A DNA stretch of 38,322 nt, from NCBI GenBank assembly GCA_016841675.1, contig JAENYQ010000028.1:1-38322 (forward strand), written 5' to 3'. Positions 7,781 through 14,982 of the stretch are shown in pieces. Numbering within the stretch: the first letter of the stretch is position 1; each line of letters begins with the position of its first letter. Below the pieces are notes generated by a model. It searched no databases. It worked only from the letters and a program-made list of their open reading frames with translations, and was not told the DNA's origin. Position numbers and translations under genes: made by a program. This stretch comes from Desulfotomaculum sp. (lineage in GTDB: Bacteria > Bacillota > Desulfotomaculia > Desulfotomaculales > Desulfallaceae).

Positions 7781-8974
7781 ATGTATTCAAAAGCATTTAT
7801 TCCTTACCGCGCATACTTCAGTTCCCCTTTTGCCCGCTGGCAGGGGAGCCTGCAAAATGAACATGCCATCGAACTGGCGGCGGCGACCACCAGGAGGTGG
7901 CTGGCAGCAAAGAATATAGAGCCAAAGATATTTGATTACTTATATTTAGGAAAAACCATCGGACAAAAGAGTACCTTTTACGCCGCCCCTTGGGCGGCTG
8001 CTCTTATGGGAGCTGCGGAAATCCCCGGCTGTCATATCCCCCAGGCGTGTTCCACATCCACAACCTGCGTAAGTCAAGCGGCAGCGGGTATCGAAACATG
8101 CCTTTATGAAAACGTATTCTGCCTGATGACAGACCGTTGTTCTAACGGCCCGTTAACTGTCTGGCCCAATCCCCCAGGTCCTGGTGGGTCGGTAATTGCG
8201 GAAAACTGGATGATGGACAATTTCGCCAAAGATCCCTGGGGAGGGGCCGCCATGATACAAACAGCGGAAAATGTGGTTAAAAAGGCCGGGGGGATTACCA
8301 AAGAAGACTGTGATAGGGTTACTTATAGGCGTTATGAGCAGTACCAGGACGCCCTGGCCAATGACCGGGAGTTTCAAAAGCGTTACATGTTTCCGGTGGA
8401 GTATAAAAAGAGCAAAAAGGAAAATGCATTACTTGAAGCGGATGAAGGCGTGACACCCACAACAAGGGAGGGACTGACTAGATTAAAGCCGGTTGTTGAG
8501 GGAGGAGTACACTCTTATGGCGCCCAAACCCACCCGGCTGACGGCAACTGCGGAATTGTTGTATGCACCAGGGAAAAAGCGCGGGAACTTAGTACCGATA
8601 ACAAAATAGAAATACAGGTGCTTTCCTACGGTTTTGCCCGCGCCCCCAAGGCTCATATGGCTATGGCGCCGGTACCCGCGGCAAGCATGGCGCTGGAAAA
8701 AGCCGGGGTTGACATTAAGGGTATAAAGGCCATAAAGACGCATAATCCCTTTGCGGCCAACGATCTATACCTTGCCAATGAAATGAACATAGATGTAATG
8801 AAAGTCAATAATTACGGTTGTTCACTTGTTTACGGACATCCCCAGGGACCGACAGCCGGCCGTGGAATTATTGAAATGATTGAAGAGTTGGTTATCCTTG
8901 GCGGCGGTTATGGACTGTTCACTGGATGTGCGGCCGGGGATACCGGTGCAGCCCTGGTTGTCAAGGTGTCCTGA
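7781..8974 (+). CDS. Thiolase-family protein (acetyl-CoA acetyltransferase / 3-ketoacyl-CoA thiolase)
   Basis: A 397-residue thiolase of normal length with an intact catalytic set: nucleophile Cys90 in QACSTSTTC, His353 in GHPQGPTAGR and Cys383 in FTGCAAGDTG; HNPFAAND supplies the usual Asn/His substrate loop. It condenses or cleaves acyl-CoAs in the cytoplasm. The start ATG follows GGAGGG with 7 nt spacing. It stands alone, with a decayed MCP upstream and an HD-domain fragment touching its end, so it has no operon partner. Its reading frame is nevertheless clean, implying it is still under selection or only recently orphaned. Chain-length preference is not readable. Confidence 0.88.
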   Translation: MYSKAFIPYRAYFSSPFARWQGSLQNEHAIELAAATTRRWLAAKNIEPKIFDYLYLGKTIGQKSTFYAAPWAAALMGAAEIPGCHIPQACSTSTTCVSQAAAGIETCLYENVFCLMTDRCSNGPLTVWPNPPGPGGSVIAENWMMDNFAKDPWGGAAMIQTAENVVKKAGGITKEDCDRVTYRRYEQYQDALANDREFQKRYMFPVEYKKSKKENALLEADEGVTPTTREGLTRLKPVVEGGVHSYGAQTHPADGNCGIVVCTREKARELSTDNKIEIQVLSYGFARAPKAHMAMAPVPAASMALEKAGVDIKGIKAIKTHNPFAANDLYLANEMNIDVMKVNNYGCSLVYGHPQGPTAGRGIIEMIEELVILGGGYGLFTGCAAGDTGAALVVKVS

Positions 8975-8975
8975 G

Positions 8976-9107
8976 GGTGATTATGCCTTGAAACTTTTAG
9001 AAAAGGAAGCCGGCGATTCTGATGTTGTTATTCCGGCAATAATTCTTCATGATCTAGGTTGGTGGCAGGTGCCGGAAGAAAATTTCCTTCAATCTTTGTA
9101 TAAGTAA
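8976..9107 (+). pseudogene. HD-domain phosphohydrolase fragment
   Basis: Starting two bases after the thiolase stop, a frame without its own start codon reads DYALKLLEKEAGDSDVVIPA then IILHDLGWWQVPEENFLQSL and stops at 9105-9107. LHDLGW is the hallmark HD motif of small HD hydrolases, and the preceding helix matches that family. The first His-containing helix and everything after the HD motif are absent, so metal binding cannot be completed. It is an internal fragment fused by chance to the end of the thiolase region. Confidence 0.55.
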
Positions 9108-9225
9108 ACCGGTAGGTAATATGATGCGGAATAACCTTGAATCATTTTTCAAAGATTAGGCTCAAATCAAGCCGGAGTAGGTAATCTATTTGCTTCGGAA
9201 TGACAATAAAGCTCTAGATTTTCAT

Positions 9226-9400
9226 CCTCTGATGGTGCTGCTCATCGCAAGGATGGTTATATTGATAAAAACGGCGGGTTTTTGGTTGGGACCGTACCGG
9301 ACGCTTCAGTCCTGGAAGAGTTGTTTCGCCCAAGGTCTTCAGCGTGCTGAAAAAGGAAGGAAAAATAAAAAAGAGTTGGTTCAGGTGGGGTTTTGACCCA
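9226..9400 (+). mobile_element. Fragment of an IS91-type (Y2) transposase
   Basis: One frame reads AHRKDGYIDKNGGFLVGTVP then DASVLEELFRPR; a shift near 9330 gives KVFSVLKKEGKI. This resembles the middle of IS91-family transposases (FHLIVTDGYxDKxGxF ... LxxLFRxKVxKxLxxEGxI, normally followed by a WRHSGFSV motif). Both ends are missing and the frame is broken at least once. No intact insertion-sequence ends are visible. Assignment is from remembered family patterns. Confidence 0.45.
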
Positions 9401-9421
9401 TACGTTGGGACATTATACGTT

Positions 9422-9452
9422 GGGGACATTCCTCCGAAGGAGGTGTGTCCCC
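9422..9452. repeat. GGGGACATTCC-type inverted repeat, copy 1
   Basis: GGGGACATTCCTCC, loop GAA, GGAGGTGTGTCCCC: a near-perfect hairpin. Related copies lie at 11085-11114 (inverted orientation) and 12401-12453. A partial GGGACATTATACG string sits just before it (9407-9419). All copies lie between gene remnants. Confidence 0.7.
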
Positions 9453-9510
9453 TGGCCGCTGATGGTGTATCCCCTATCCGCTAAACTTAGTCGCACTTAT
9501 TTCGAGCTTA

Positions 9511-9555
9511 CAGCCTGTTAATCCCCGACCTAAGAGGGCGGGGTCTTACAGGCTG
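9511..9555. terminator. Long imperfect hairpin, possible bidirectional terminator
   Basis: CAGCCTGTTAATCCCCGACC pairs with the complementary GGGCGGGGTCTTACAGGCTG, leaving a short loop. It lies between the IS91-type fragment and the 3' end of the MBL-fold pseudogene. No strong T-run follows, so it could equally be a dispersed repeat. The rest of 9108-9620 holds only the transposase and repeat remnants. Confidence 0.45.
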
Positions 9556-9619
9556 TGCGAAGATAAAAGGTGAGCATCATCCGAATAGCATGACGGTGTC
9601 GCACGAGTAATCTATAAGC

Positions 9620-10536
9620 TCAGGCTCTTTTTCCAGCCAGATGCTTCACCTGGGCTGTAACATTCAAAAGATACGGAACCTCGGGTTGCTTAGGCCCTTT
9701 GATGGTGTCGTACAGTTCTGCTTTGATTCTTTGAATGACACGGTCTATGGGGCCGCCTTCCTCGTCAAGAAGCCCGTAGACCCTGTCCTTAAAACATATT
9801 GCTTCACTGATGGAACGCTCTAAAAAGGCACGAACTTCTTCCCGGCCAACAATCACGAATCGGTGGCCCTGGCAAAGAACCTCAACAGGAAGAGCGGCTA
9901 ATCGCTGCAGGGAGGACATGTATGCTTCGTAATCAGAGAGGAATTCAGTTATTATATTACCGGAACTTTCAAGGCATCCCGATGATTCTGCTGCGATCAG
10001 GATTTTTTCTTTGGGTAAATAGTAAAACTGAGGTGGTCTCGCGTATGACCTGGGGTTGCCAGCACTTCGACGGTCGCGCCTTGGCCCAATTCTACTGTTT
10101 GATCGTCTTCAAGTATAATATCCACTTTAAAGGGTCGAAAGGATTCATTTATTAACCGGGATGGATCAACCTCGGGGAGACTATTTACATGGGTCCTGGC
10201 TTCCTCGTTAAGTTTATTAATTAGTGCCAGTGCATTTTCCCTTTTAAAGATCTCCGCTGCCTGGTTTGAGGCCGCTATTTTCAACGATGGGAATGCGTCT
10301 TTCAGGTAGGAAACCGCCCCGCAATAGTCCCAATGGAGATGAGATATAAAAAGCATGGTTGGTTGCCGGTCAGCAAGGACGGAACGGATCGCGTCCACGT
10401 ATATTTTCCTTGCGCAAATTATACCCCCGTCAAAGAGCACCGGGTTTGACGGGACATCTAGTAGATGTACGGGATAGGTAGATAACCCTGATATGTAAAA
10501 ACTATCCCGTACCAGACCGGTTGTAGTAAAAAGCAT
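9620..10536 (-). pseudogene. Metallo-beta-lactamase-fold hydrolase with a frameshift
   Basis: ATG 10536 (GAGG RBS) opens an MBL-fold protein: SHLHWDYCGA (metal motif), a middle helix, then ATPGHTRDHLSF (third metal His). Just after YPKKK the frame is lost at a six-A run (plus-strand T-run 10003-10008); dropping one A restores ILIAAESSGCLESSGNIITE and joins the frame ending at 9620 (VEVLCQGHRFVIVGREEV). The product would be about 305 residues. In the metal motif HxHxDH the last His is Tyr, which should impair the second metal site. Frameshift plus the lost ligand point to a pseudogene, though a sequencing error in the A-run could explain the shift alone. Confidence 0.7.
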
Positions 10537-10730
10537 GAAAAACCTCGCTTGAATCAATATTTCCGTTATTATATCTTATCAGATCTGGTACAACAATAGG
10601 ATAATGCTAAACTTTCCCCGGCATCCTAAACAGCTTGATTAATATTAATTATAATTTACCAACCCCGAATTATTTGACGCACAGGAAAATGATCCGCGTT
10701 CGTTGAAGTCTTTGCCAGAGGTGAATTGCC

Positions 10731-10889
10731 ATGACCAATGATGAACTGCTGAAAAAAAACAACGAGCAAATTTACCAATTAGAGAAACAAATAGACGAAA
10801 CCTTTGACCCGAGGGAAAGACGAACCTTTAAACGCCGTCAAAAACAATTGCAAAATGAGTATATCAAACAAACCACCAAGCTGGAATGA
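10731..10889 (+). CDS. Small charged coiled-coil protein (52 aa), unknown function
   Basis: ATG at 10731 follows AGAGGTGAATTGCC. The 52-residue product (MTNDELLKKNNEQIYQLEKQ at the start) is mostly Lys, Glu, Gln and Arg with heptad-like Leu/Ile spacing, so it is probably one or two helices forming a coiled coil. A strong hairpin follows 60 nt downstream, consistent with a monocistronic gene. I do not recognise the family. It appears intact, unlike its neighbours. The flanks 10558-10730 and 11000-11160 hold no other convincing gene. Confidence 0.6.
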   Translation: MTNDELLKKNNEQIYQLEKQIDETFDPRERRTFKRRQKQLQNEYIKQTTKLE

Positions 10890-10950
10890 AAACAATTTTG
10901 GGATTAACCCGGCGGGCCCGGGTTTAAACGGGACAGTCCAATAATACGTA

Positions 10951-10999
10951 AAAATTGACCCCCGGAAGGTAATTTCATGTCTTTCCGGGGGTCAATTTT
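10951..10999. terminator. Strong bidirectional hairpin terminator
   Basis: AAAATTGACCCCCGGAAG (10951-10968) pairs with CTTTCCGGGGGTCAATTTT (10981-10999): about 18 bp with a 12-nt loop. The A/T outer stem provides U-rich 3' ends in both directions. Confidence 0.7.
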
Positions 11000-11084
11000 G
11001 ATTAAACTATATCGTGTTGTAAAGAACCCCAAACCGCGTGGCATGTTCCAATTCATCCAGCATCAAAACATACCGATGAAAAAA

Positions 11085-11114
11085 GGAACACCCCTTCCCG
11101 AAAGGAATGTCCCC
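11085..11114. repeat. GGGGACATTCC-type inverted repeat, copy 2
   Basis: GGAACACCCCTTCCC ... AAGGAATGTCCCC. Read on the minus strand it starts GGGGACATTCCTTTCGGG, the same family as 9422-9452 and 12401-12453. It sits just downstream of the ferredoxin-like remnant. Confidence 0.6.
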
Positions 11115-11159
11115 AATCTTCTTGGTTAATCAATATTAAACTTGCTGGCACCACCTTTT

Positions 11160-11745
11160 TTATATCCCGGTTAGCCAACCGTTGCCCGTCATTTTGGCTC
11201 CGCTGGCCATCATGGATAGGAACGTAGACCGTAGCGAGTCGCTCATTAACGCTCTCTTTACTGGAGATAGCCTGAGGAACCCCCCGATGATGCCCCGCAT
11301 TACTTTTTGCGTTACGGCCTGGGGGTTATCAAAGATGTAATTTTGCAGGTTGCCCCTTTCCAGACACTGTAGTATGTTGCGCTCGAAGGTAGTGTCCGGG
11401 TGGATCACTTTTTGCTTCCTCTTTTTTAACTGCATGGCACCGTGCTCGCACTGCAGGGCGCAGACGCCGCAGCCCAGGCAGAAGGAACTGCGATTCTGGC
11501 CACTTGTTTGCCTTTACCATCCCCCTTAATTGATTCCATGATAATAGTGTTTACCGGGCAAGCCCTGGAGCACTTGCCGCAACCCGTGCACTTTTCGGGG
11601 TCCACGGTGGCTGCATAAGTGGACGTAACCAGGAAATTGTGATACCCGAACTTGTTAACCGCCTCAAGTATGTGACAGCAGCATGAGCAGCAACTGCAGA
11701 TAAAAGTAATGTTCCGTTTTACGTTATCAGAATAAGCAGGTAATT
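11160..11745 (-). pseudogene. 4Fe-4S ferredoxin-like protein, C-terminal part, frameshifted
   Basis: Reading leftward from 11745: YSDNVKRNITFICSCCSCCC, HILEAVNKFGYHNFLVTSTY, then a 4Fe-4S motif CTGCGKCSRACP. A frameshift near 11520 is needed to reach the second cluster motif CLGCGVCALQC and the tail that ends at 11160 (FERNILQCLERGNLQNYIF). The family is a soluble Fe-S protein with a Cys-rich segment before the two clusters. The N-terminal part that should lie upstream is found inverted at 11805-11975. Frameshift plus rearrangement make this a clear pseudogene. Confidence 0.65.
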
Positions 11746-11804
11746 AGCCGAATTAGTCGAAATACCATAAATATTTACTTAAATATTTACTTAAACCTTT
11801 AAAA

Positions 11805-11975
11805 ATGCTACACCTGGACCTGAAGAAATGTAACGTGCCCCTGGATACATGTTCCAGTTTCGGCTATGCAGCCGAATATACCATCAGGCGCGGCCTAGCC
11901 AGGGAAGTTAGTCGGGGGGAAATGCTGGAGAACCTGGCCCGTTCCAAGGAACTGGGGCTGGTGCTCTCAGTGTAT
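11805..11975 (+). pseudogene. N-terminal part of the same ferredoxin-like gene, inverted
   Basis: The frame reads CNVPLDTCSSFGYAAEYTIR, RGLAREVSRGEMLENLARSK and ELGLVLS. In this Fe-S family that segment (C-x2-P-x3-C, then a REVxxEEALExLxxAxExGLV helix) directly precedes the ENVxxxxxFICNCCxCCC segment, which here begins the oppositely oriented remnant ending at 11745. After GLVLS the similarity stops and the frame ends at 12014 next to a GGGGTCAGGCTC repeat fragment. The simplest reading is an inversion with breakpoints near 11750 and 11975. The interval between the pieces (11746-11804) is AT-rich with a repeated AATATTTACTTAA. Confidence 0.5.
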
Positions 11976-12022
11976 CAGCGCGCCCAAAGGGGTCAGGCTC
12001 TTAACTTAAATTAACAATATAG

Positions 12023-12232
12023 TTAATTAGTTACCCAATTATATGATAGTAAGTCTAACCAGTTATCCTGGACTATAACCTTTAAACCAATTTCACCCAG
12101 AGCTAATCCAACAATGATTTCGGCAACTACAACCGGAATGGCTTTTAGTCTTAACCTATGCAGGATAATTGGAGTAATAAATGCCGCAATTACAACTATC
12201 ATCAGCGGGGTGACAGATTGCTGACCTTCCAT
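12023..12232 (-). pseudogene. Truncated cation/proton antiporter (KefB/NapA type), N-terminal fragment
   Basis: ATG 12232 has a strong RBS (AAGGGGGAG). The 69 codons read VTPLMIVVIAAFITPIILHR, RLKAIPVVVAEIIVGLALGE and WLDLLS, matching the first two membrane segments of CPA2-type sodium or potassium/proton antiporters (IPVVVGEILAGIxLGPSxLG...WLxLLS). Such proteins normally have about 12 segments and 380 or more residues; here a stop follows at once. Start signals are intact, so loss was by 3' truncation or deletion. Confidence 0.7.
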
Positions 12233-12280
12233 GTGCTCCCCCTTAGACAAGCCATGAACCGCACCCGGAAGAAAAAAAGG

Positions 12281-12379
12281 TTACGGGTTCTTGACTAGGA
12301 TATGTTTTTTGCGGTTGCGCTTCACCTTGGCGGGATACTTGTTTAGAATTTCGTCGAGCATTTTTTCACTGATAGCCAA
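12281..12379 (-). pseudogene. nifD: First 32 codons of nitrogenase MoFe protein alpha chain (nifD remnant)
   Basis: A TTG start at 12379 follows AAAGGGGGCG. The peptide begins MAISEKMLDEILNKYPAKVK and goes on RNRKKHILVKNP before a TAA. This matches the N-terminus of clostridial/archaeal-type NifD (xEEILxKYPxKVxKNRKKHIxIKDP), where IEANxRTVPGIITNRGC should follow. Only the translation start region survives. The identification rests on one recognisable motif but is supported by a truncated nifV 0.5 kb upstream on the same strand. Confidence 0.55.
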
Positions 12380-12400
12380 AATTACGCCCCCTTTACTAAT

Positions 12401-12453
12401 TGGGAACATTCCTCGACCCCCGAAGCCCGGCTTTTTAGCTGAGGTGTGTCCCC
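12401..12453. repeat. GGGGACATTCC-type inverted repeat, copy 3
   Basis: TGGGAACATTCCTCGACCCC ... AGCTGAGGTGTGTCCCC. The outer arms match copy 1 (GGGGACATTCCTC / GAGGTGTGTCCCC) and the middle carries a second GAAGCCCGGCTTTTT hairpin. It abuts the nifD remnant and may mark the breakpoint that removed what lay upstream of nifD. Confidence 0.6.
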
Positions 12454-12510
12454 TTTCCTATAATCCTTTGGTGCCACTGCTGATGGATCGGGAGATCCCC
12501 TGTAAAGGGA

Positions 12511-12540
12511 AGGACACCGGTGTTTAAATACCGGCGTCCT
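12511..12540. terminator. Hairpin, possible terminator
   Basis: AGGACACCGG and CCGGCGTCCT flank TGTTTAAATA, a 10-bp stem with one mismatch. No long T-run follows on either strand, so terminator function is uncertain. Confidence 0.4.
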
Positions 12541-12867
12541 CGCCTAAAACTGGTATCGATACTGCAACGCATCGTATATTAAATTAAATACTAAGCAAAA
12601 ACTAAACGCCGGCTGCTTCACCGACGTCAATGCCATCTTCTGTTAGTACAACAACGTACCAGCTAATTGAATTAATTGCATTACAACAGATTCAATTTTA
12701 TAGCGCAACATCTAATTACTAATAAATTGGCTATTGCAATTATTTTTTCATTTTTAAATAATTTATTTAATTTACTTTAAACCATAATTTATAACTTATT
12801 TATTAAAAATACCGACAAGTACTACTTTTTAAGTTACCCGCATCATCCATCCAGGATGGGGTAACCG
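12541..12867. other. AT-rich intergenic region in the vestigial nif locus
   Basis: No supportable gene. The minus strand has a short open stretch near 12608-12660 reading YVVVLTEDGIDVGEAAG before a stop, which may be another remnant I cannot assign. The rest (12700-12820) is very AT-rich with no clear structure. A small GC-rich inverted repeat, ATCCATCCAGGAT, lies at about 12845-12857. Confidence 0.4.
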
Positions 12868-13452
12868 CTAACAATAACACAGCATGCTTACCATCCGCCG
12901 CGTGGTAAAAGGTTCCAGAACCCCCACCGTGTCGGCGTAACGCAGCCTTTCGGCACCCGCATCCTGTGCCATCAGGGCATATTCCAGCAAAAAATTAAAA
13001 TCCGCCCGGGAGGCATCCTCAGCACCCACTGATACACGGCATCCGTGTTCCCGGGCATAGCGGACCGCCCTGAGCAAGCAATCCATTACCCAGTGTCTGG
13101 TCTTGCCCAGTTTCTCCCTGATATGCAGGTCCGATACCGGGGCGGATATATGCACTTCCCCAACACCGCAGGCCAATGAGGCCCTGATATCCGCAAGCAG
13201 AACGCGGTTCCAGGATGCAACCCGGGATTTTAAACCCCGTTCGCAGATAGCCCGCACAGCATCTTGTTCTATTTTTCCCATGGCTGGAACACCGGCCTCA
13301 ATGACTTGCACACCCAGCAGATCTAAAAGCCTGGCAATGGTGACTTTCTCCCGCAAGGTAAACGCCACACCCGGGGCCTGTTCACTGTCTCGCAAAGTAG
13401 TGTCAACAATGGCAGGCCCACGTGCACTAAATATTTTCTTCTCTACCAGCAT
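12868..13452 (-). pseudogene. nifV: Truncated homocitrate synthase
   Basis: ATG 13452 follows GGGGAGTG. The product keeps the N-terminal half of NifV: PAIVDTTLRDSEQAPGVAF (metal/ligand loop, with DSEQ where most have DGEQ), VIEAGVPAMGKIEQDAV, HISAPVSDLHIREKLG, SVGAEDASRADFNFLLEYA and ERLRYADTVGVLEPF. After LEPFTTRRM it runs into five unrelated codons and stops, giving about 194 residues instead of about 380; the rest of the TIM barrel and the C-terminal domain are gone. The enzyme makes homocitrate for the nitrogenase cofactor and cannot work in this form. Codon reading is otherwise clean, so truncation is probably recent. Confidence 0.8.
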
Positions 13453-13489
13453 TTTTAATATCACTCCCCTGCTTATGATAAAAACAAAA

Positions 13490-13526
13490 CCCCCTGCAGA
13501 AAATCACTTAACCTCTGTCACGGGGG
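13490..13526 (-). terminator. Hairpin with T-run just upstream of nifV
   Basis: On the minus strand CCCCCGTGACAG pairs imperfectly with CTGCAGGGGG and is followed by TTTTGTTTTTATC. It lies about 40 nt before the nifV start, so it ends an upstream transcript or acts as an attenuator. Confidence 0.5.
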
Positions 13527-13535
13527 CATCTTCGC

Positions 13536-13566
13536 CTTAAATACGACATCGTATTTAAGTTTTTTA
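13536..13566 (+). terminator. Perfect hairpin terminator with two-base loop
   Basis: CTTAAATACGA, loop CA, TCGTATTTAAG, then six T. It is an 11-bp perfect palindrome that works as a terminator on the plus strand and could also be a protein-binding palindrome upstream of nifV. Confidence 0.55.
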
Positions 13567-13669
13567 ATTTTATTAGGGTATAAGAAATTATAATTCCTGG
13601 TTTACTTAAAAATCAACAACAACTTTTGGAAGATTAATCAACTGTGAAACAGCATCCATGAAAAGTCTA

Positions 13670-13708
13670 AATAATTTAACCCGGAGCAAATTCCCGGGTT
13701 TAATTATT
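13670..13708 (-). terminator. Terminator downstream of the zinc-ribbon gene
   Basis: AATAATTTAACCCGG and CCGGGTTTAATTATT form a 15-bp stem with one mismatch around AGCAAATTC. It lies 22 nt beyond the stop of the minus-strand zinc-ribbon gene, with A/T outer stems. Confidence 0.65.
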
Positions 13709-13730
13709 ACATGATAGCAAACAGTTTTGG

Positions 13731-13967
13731 TTATACCTTATTATTTTTTAATTCCTCATGTTCCATGACTTCCTTGTTTGTATTAACTGGGTACTGTTTG
13801 TTAGAACCAGCTAATTCAGGCTGCACCTCAGTTATATTTCGACTGCAATGAGGGCAAACCCAATTCCCCACCCCGGAAGCACTGTATGAATCTTCACGAC
13901 AATAAGGGCATATCTTCTTAAACAAATCTTTCAACCCTTCCACTAACAACATTAGCTCTAATTTCAA
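13731..13967 (-). CDS. Small zinc-ribbon protein, unknown function
   Basis: A 78-residue protein starting at TTG 13967 (LELMLLVEGLKDLF) or at ATG 13952. It has two CxxC knuckles, CPYC near 20-23 and CPHC near 38-41, spaced as in a rubredoxin-like zinc ribbon, then a charged tail with no hydrophobic segment. No RBS is strong. A terminator follows. The family is not recognised; a role in nucleic-acid or protein binding is only a guess from the fold. Confidence 0.55.
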   Translation of the reverse strand: MKLELMLLVEGLKDLFKKICPYCREDSYSASGVGNWVCPHCSRNITEVQPELAGSNKQYPVNTNKEVMEHEELKNNKV

Positions 13968-14412
13968 CCAAGACTTATGAGCTACTACAGAAATTATAAA
14001 CCAGTTTTAATTAAAAATCTCATCTAAGAATGTCACAATTACGATAATGTTCACAACAACTTATAAAATGCTACGGTCAACAAACGGTATGTATGATTTT
14101 TTTACTGGTATCGGAATTATATACAGTTTTAGGAGATTTGCTCACACAGGGTGAAGCCTTTATCATCCGCTGATAAACCCTATAATATGTTATACCGCAG
14201 AATCGTACAAAATGACCACTCTCTTATAAATTTTGTCAACTTAACAGTCCCAACGAATTAACTTACCTCGGCGCGCAGGTTTGGCCACGGTTGAGGCGAG
14301 AGAACATAAAAGGCACGTTGAAACAACCTTGACATTACTCGGCCAGCCTTGCCCTGTAACCGACCAATGCTCTGGTGGATGAGGGTTTTTAGGAGATAAA
14401 TTATAATAACAC
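13968..14412. other. Intergenic region without a recognisable gene
   Basis: AT-rich, with a mixed-composition patch at 14270-14390 (CCTCGGCGCGCAGG, CCAGCCTTGCCCTG) that could be a remnant of an older gene on the minus strand (readings such as TLIHQSIGRLQGKAG) but matches nothing I recognise. No repeat family of this window is present. Confidence 0.35.
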
Positions 14413-14748
14413 TCACTTATACCTGCCCAGGTACTTCTCTACCGGATACTTGCCGGCATTCCTGGCCACTTTATTGCGCACCGCGGTGGTCAGGTCCAGC
14501 CCCGCGGCATTGGCCAGGGAAATGCAGTAAATCACTACATCGGCCAGTTCTTCATTCAATTTGTTCGTTTGTTGTTCGTCTAAAGGCTCCCCGGAGCCCG
14601 ACCATTGAAAGAGCTCCATTAACTCGGCAGCCTCTATGGCAATGGACATGGATAGGTTTTTAGGGTTGTGAAACTGACTCCAGTTCCGCTCATCTACAAA
14701 TGCAGCCACAAGGTCTTTTATTTCCTGTAATGTGGTAGTCTTGTCCAA
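14413..14748 (-). CDS. MazG-like nucleotide pyrophosphohydrolase
   Basis: A 111-residue all-alpha NTP pyrophosphatase of the MazG/RS21-C6 (dCTPase) type. The metal-binding helices are intact: EAAELME at 39-45 (Glu39, Glu42, Glu45) and EELADV at 66-71 (Glu67, Asp70). It hydrolyses non-canonical or excess (d)NTPs to (d)NMP and pyrophosphate in the cytoplasm. It starts with TTG at 14748 behind GGGAGGT with 7 nt spacing, which decides the start. It is monocistronic by spacing. The exact nucleotide preference cannot be told. Confidence 0.88.
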   Translation of the reverse strand: MDKTTTLQEIKDLVAAFVDERNWSQFHNPKNLSMSIAIEAAELMELFQWSGSGEPLDEQQTNKLNEELADVVIYCISLANAAGLDLTTAVRNKVARNAGKYPVEKYLGRYK

Positions 14749-14982
14749 AGGAATACCTCCCGGTTACACCTACCATTTTTTCTATTGTAACACGGATCAG
14801 GTTAATTCTGTATAGTTTCGAAATCTACCGTCATAATAAAACAACCGCACATGGTCAATCACATCCCTTTTTTCTGTCATTTTATCATTAACACCGTTTT
14901 TTGTCGTTTGGCAGGTATGTTAAATATGCCTTTTCCGGTATAATAAGTTAAAGTATAAACAACCCTGCAGGGAGGTAACGAA

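Noticed and set aside
9190-9396. 68-codon plus-strand frame as a real gene
   Set aside because: The transposase-like similarity is in a different frame over most of its length and the frame has no RBS.
12291-12527. Plus-strand frame across the nifD remnant and the GGGGACATTCC repeat
   Set aside because: It runs through repeat sequence and antisense to a better reading; composition is not protein-like.
14260-14400. Possible gene remnant in the GC-richer patch of the 13968-14412 gap
   Set aside because: No reading in any frame showed a motif I could recognise, so no gene was called.
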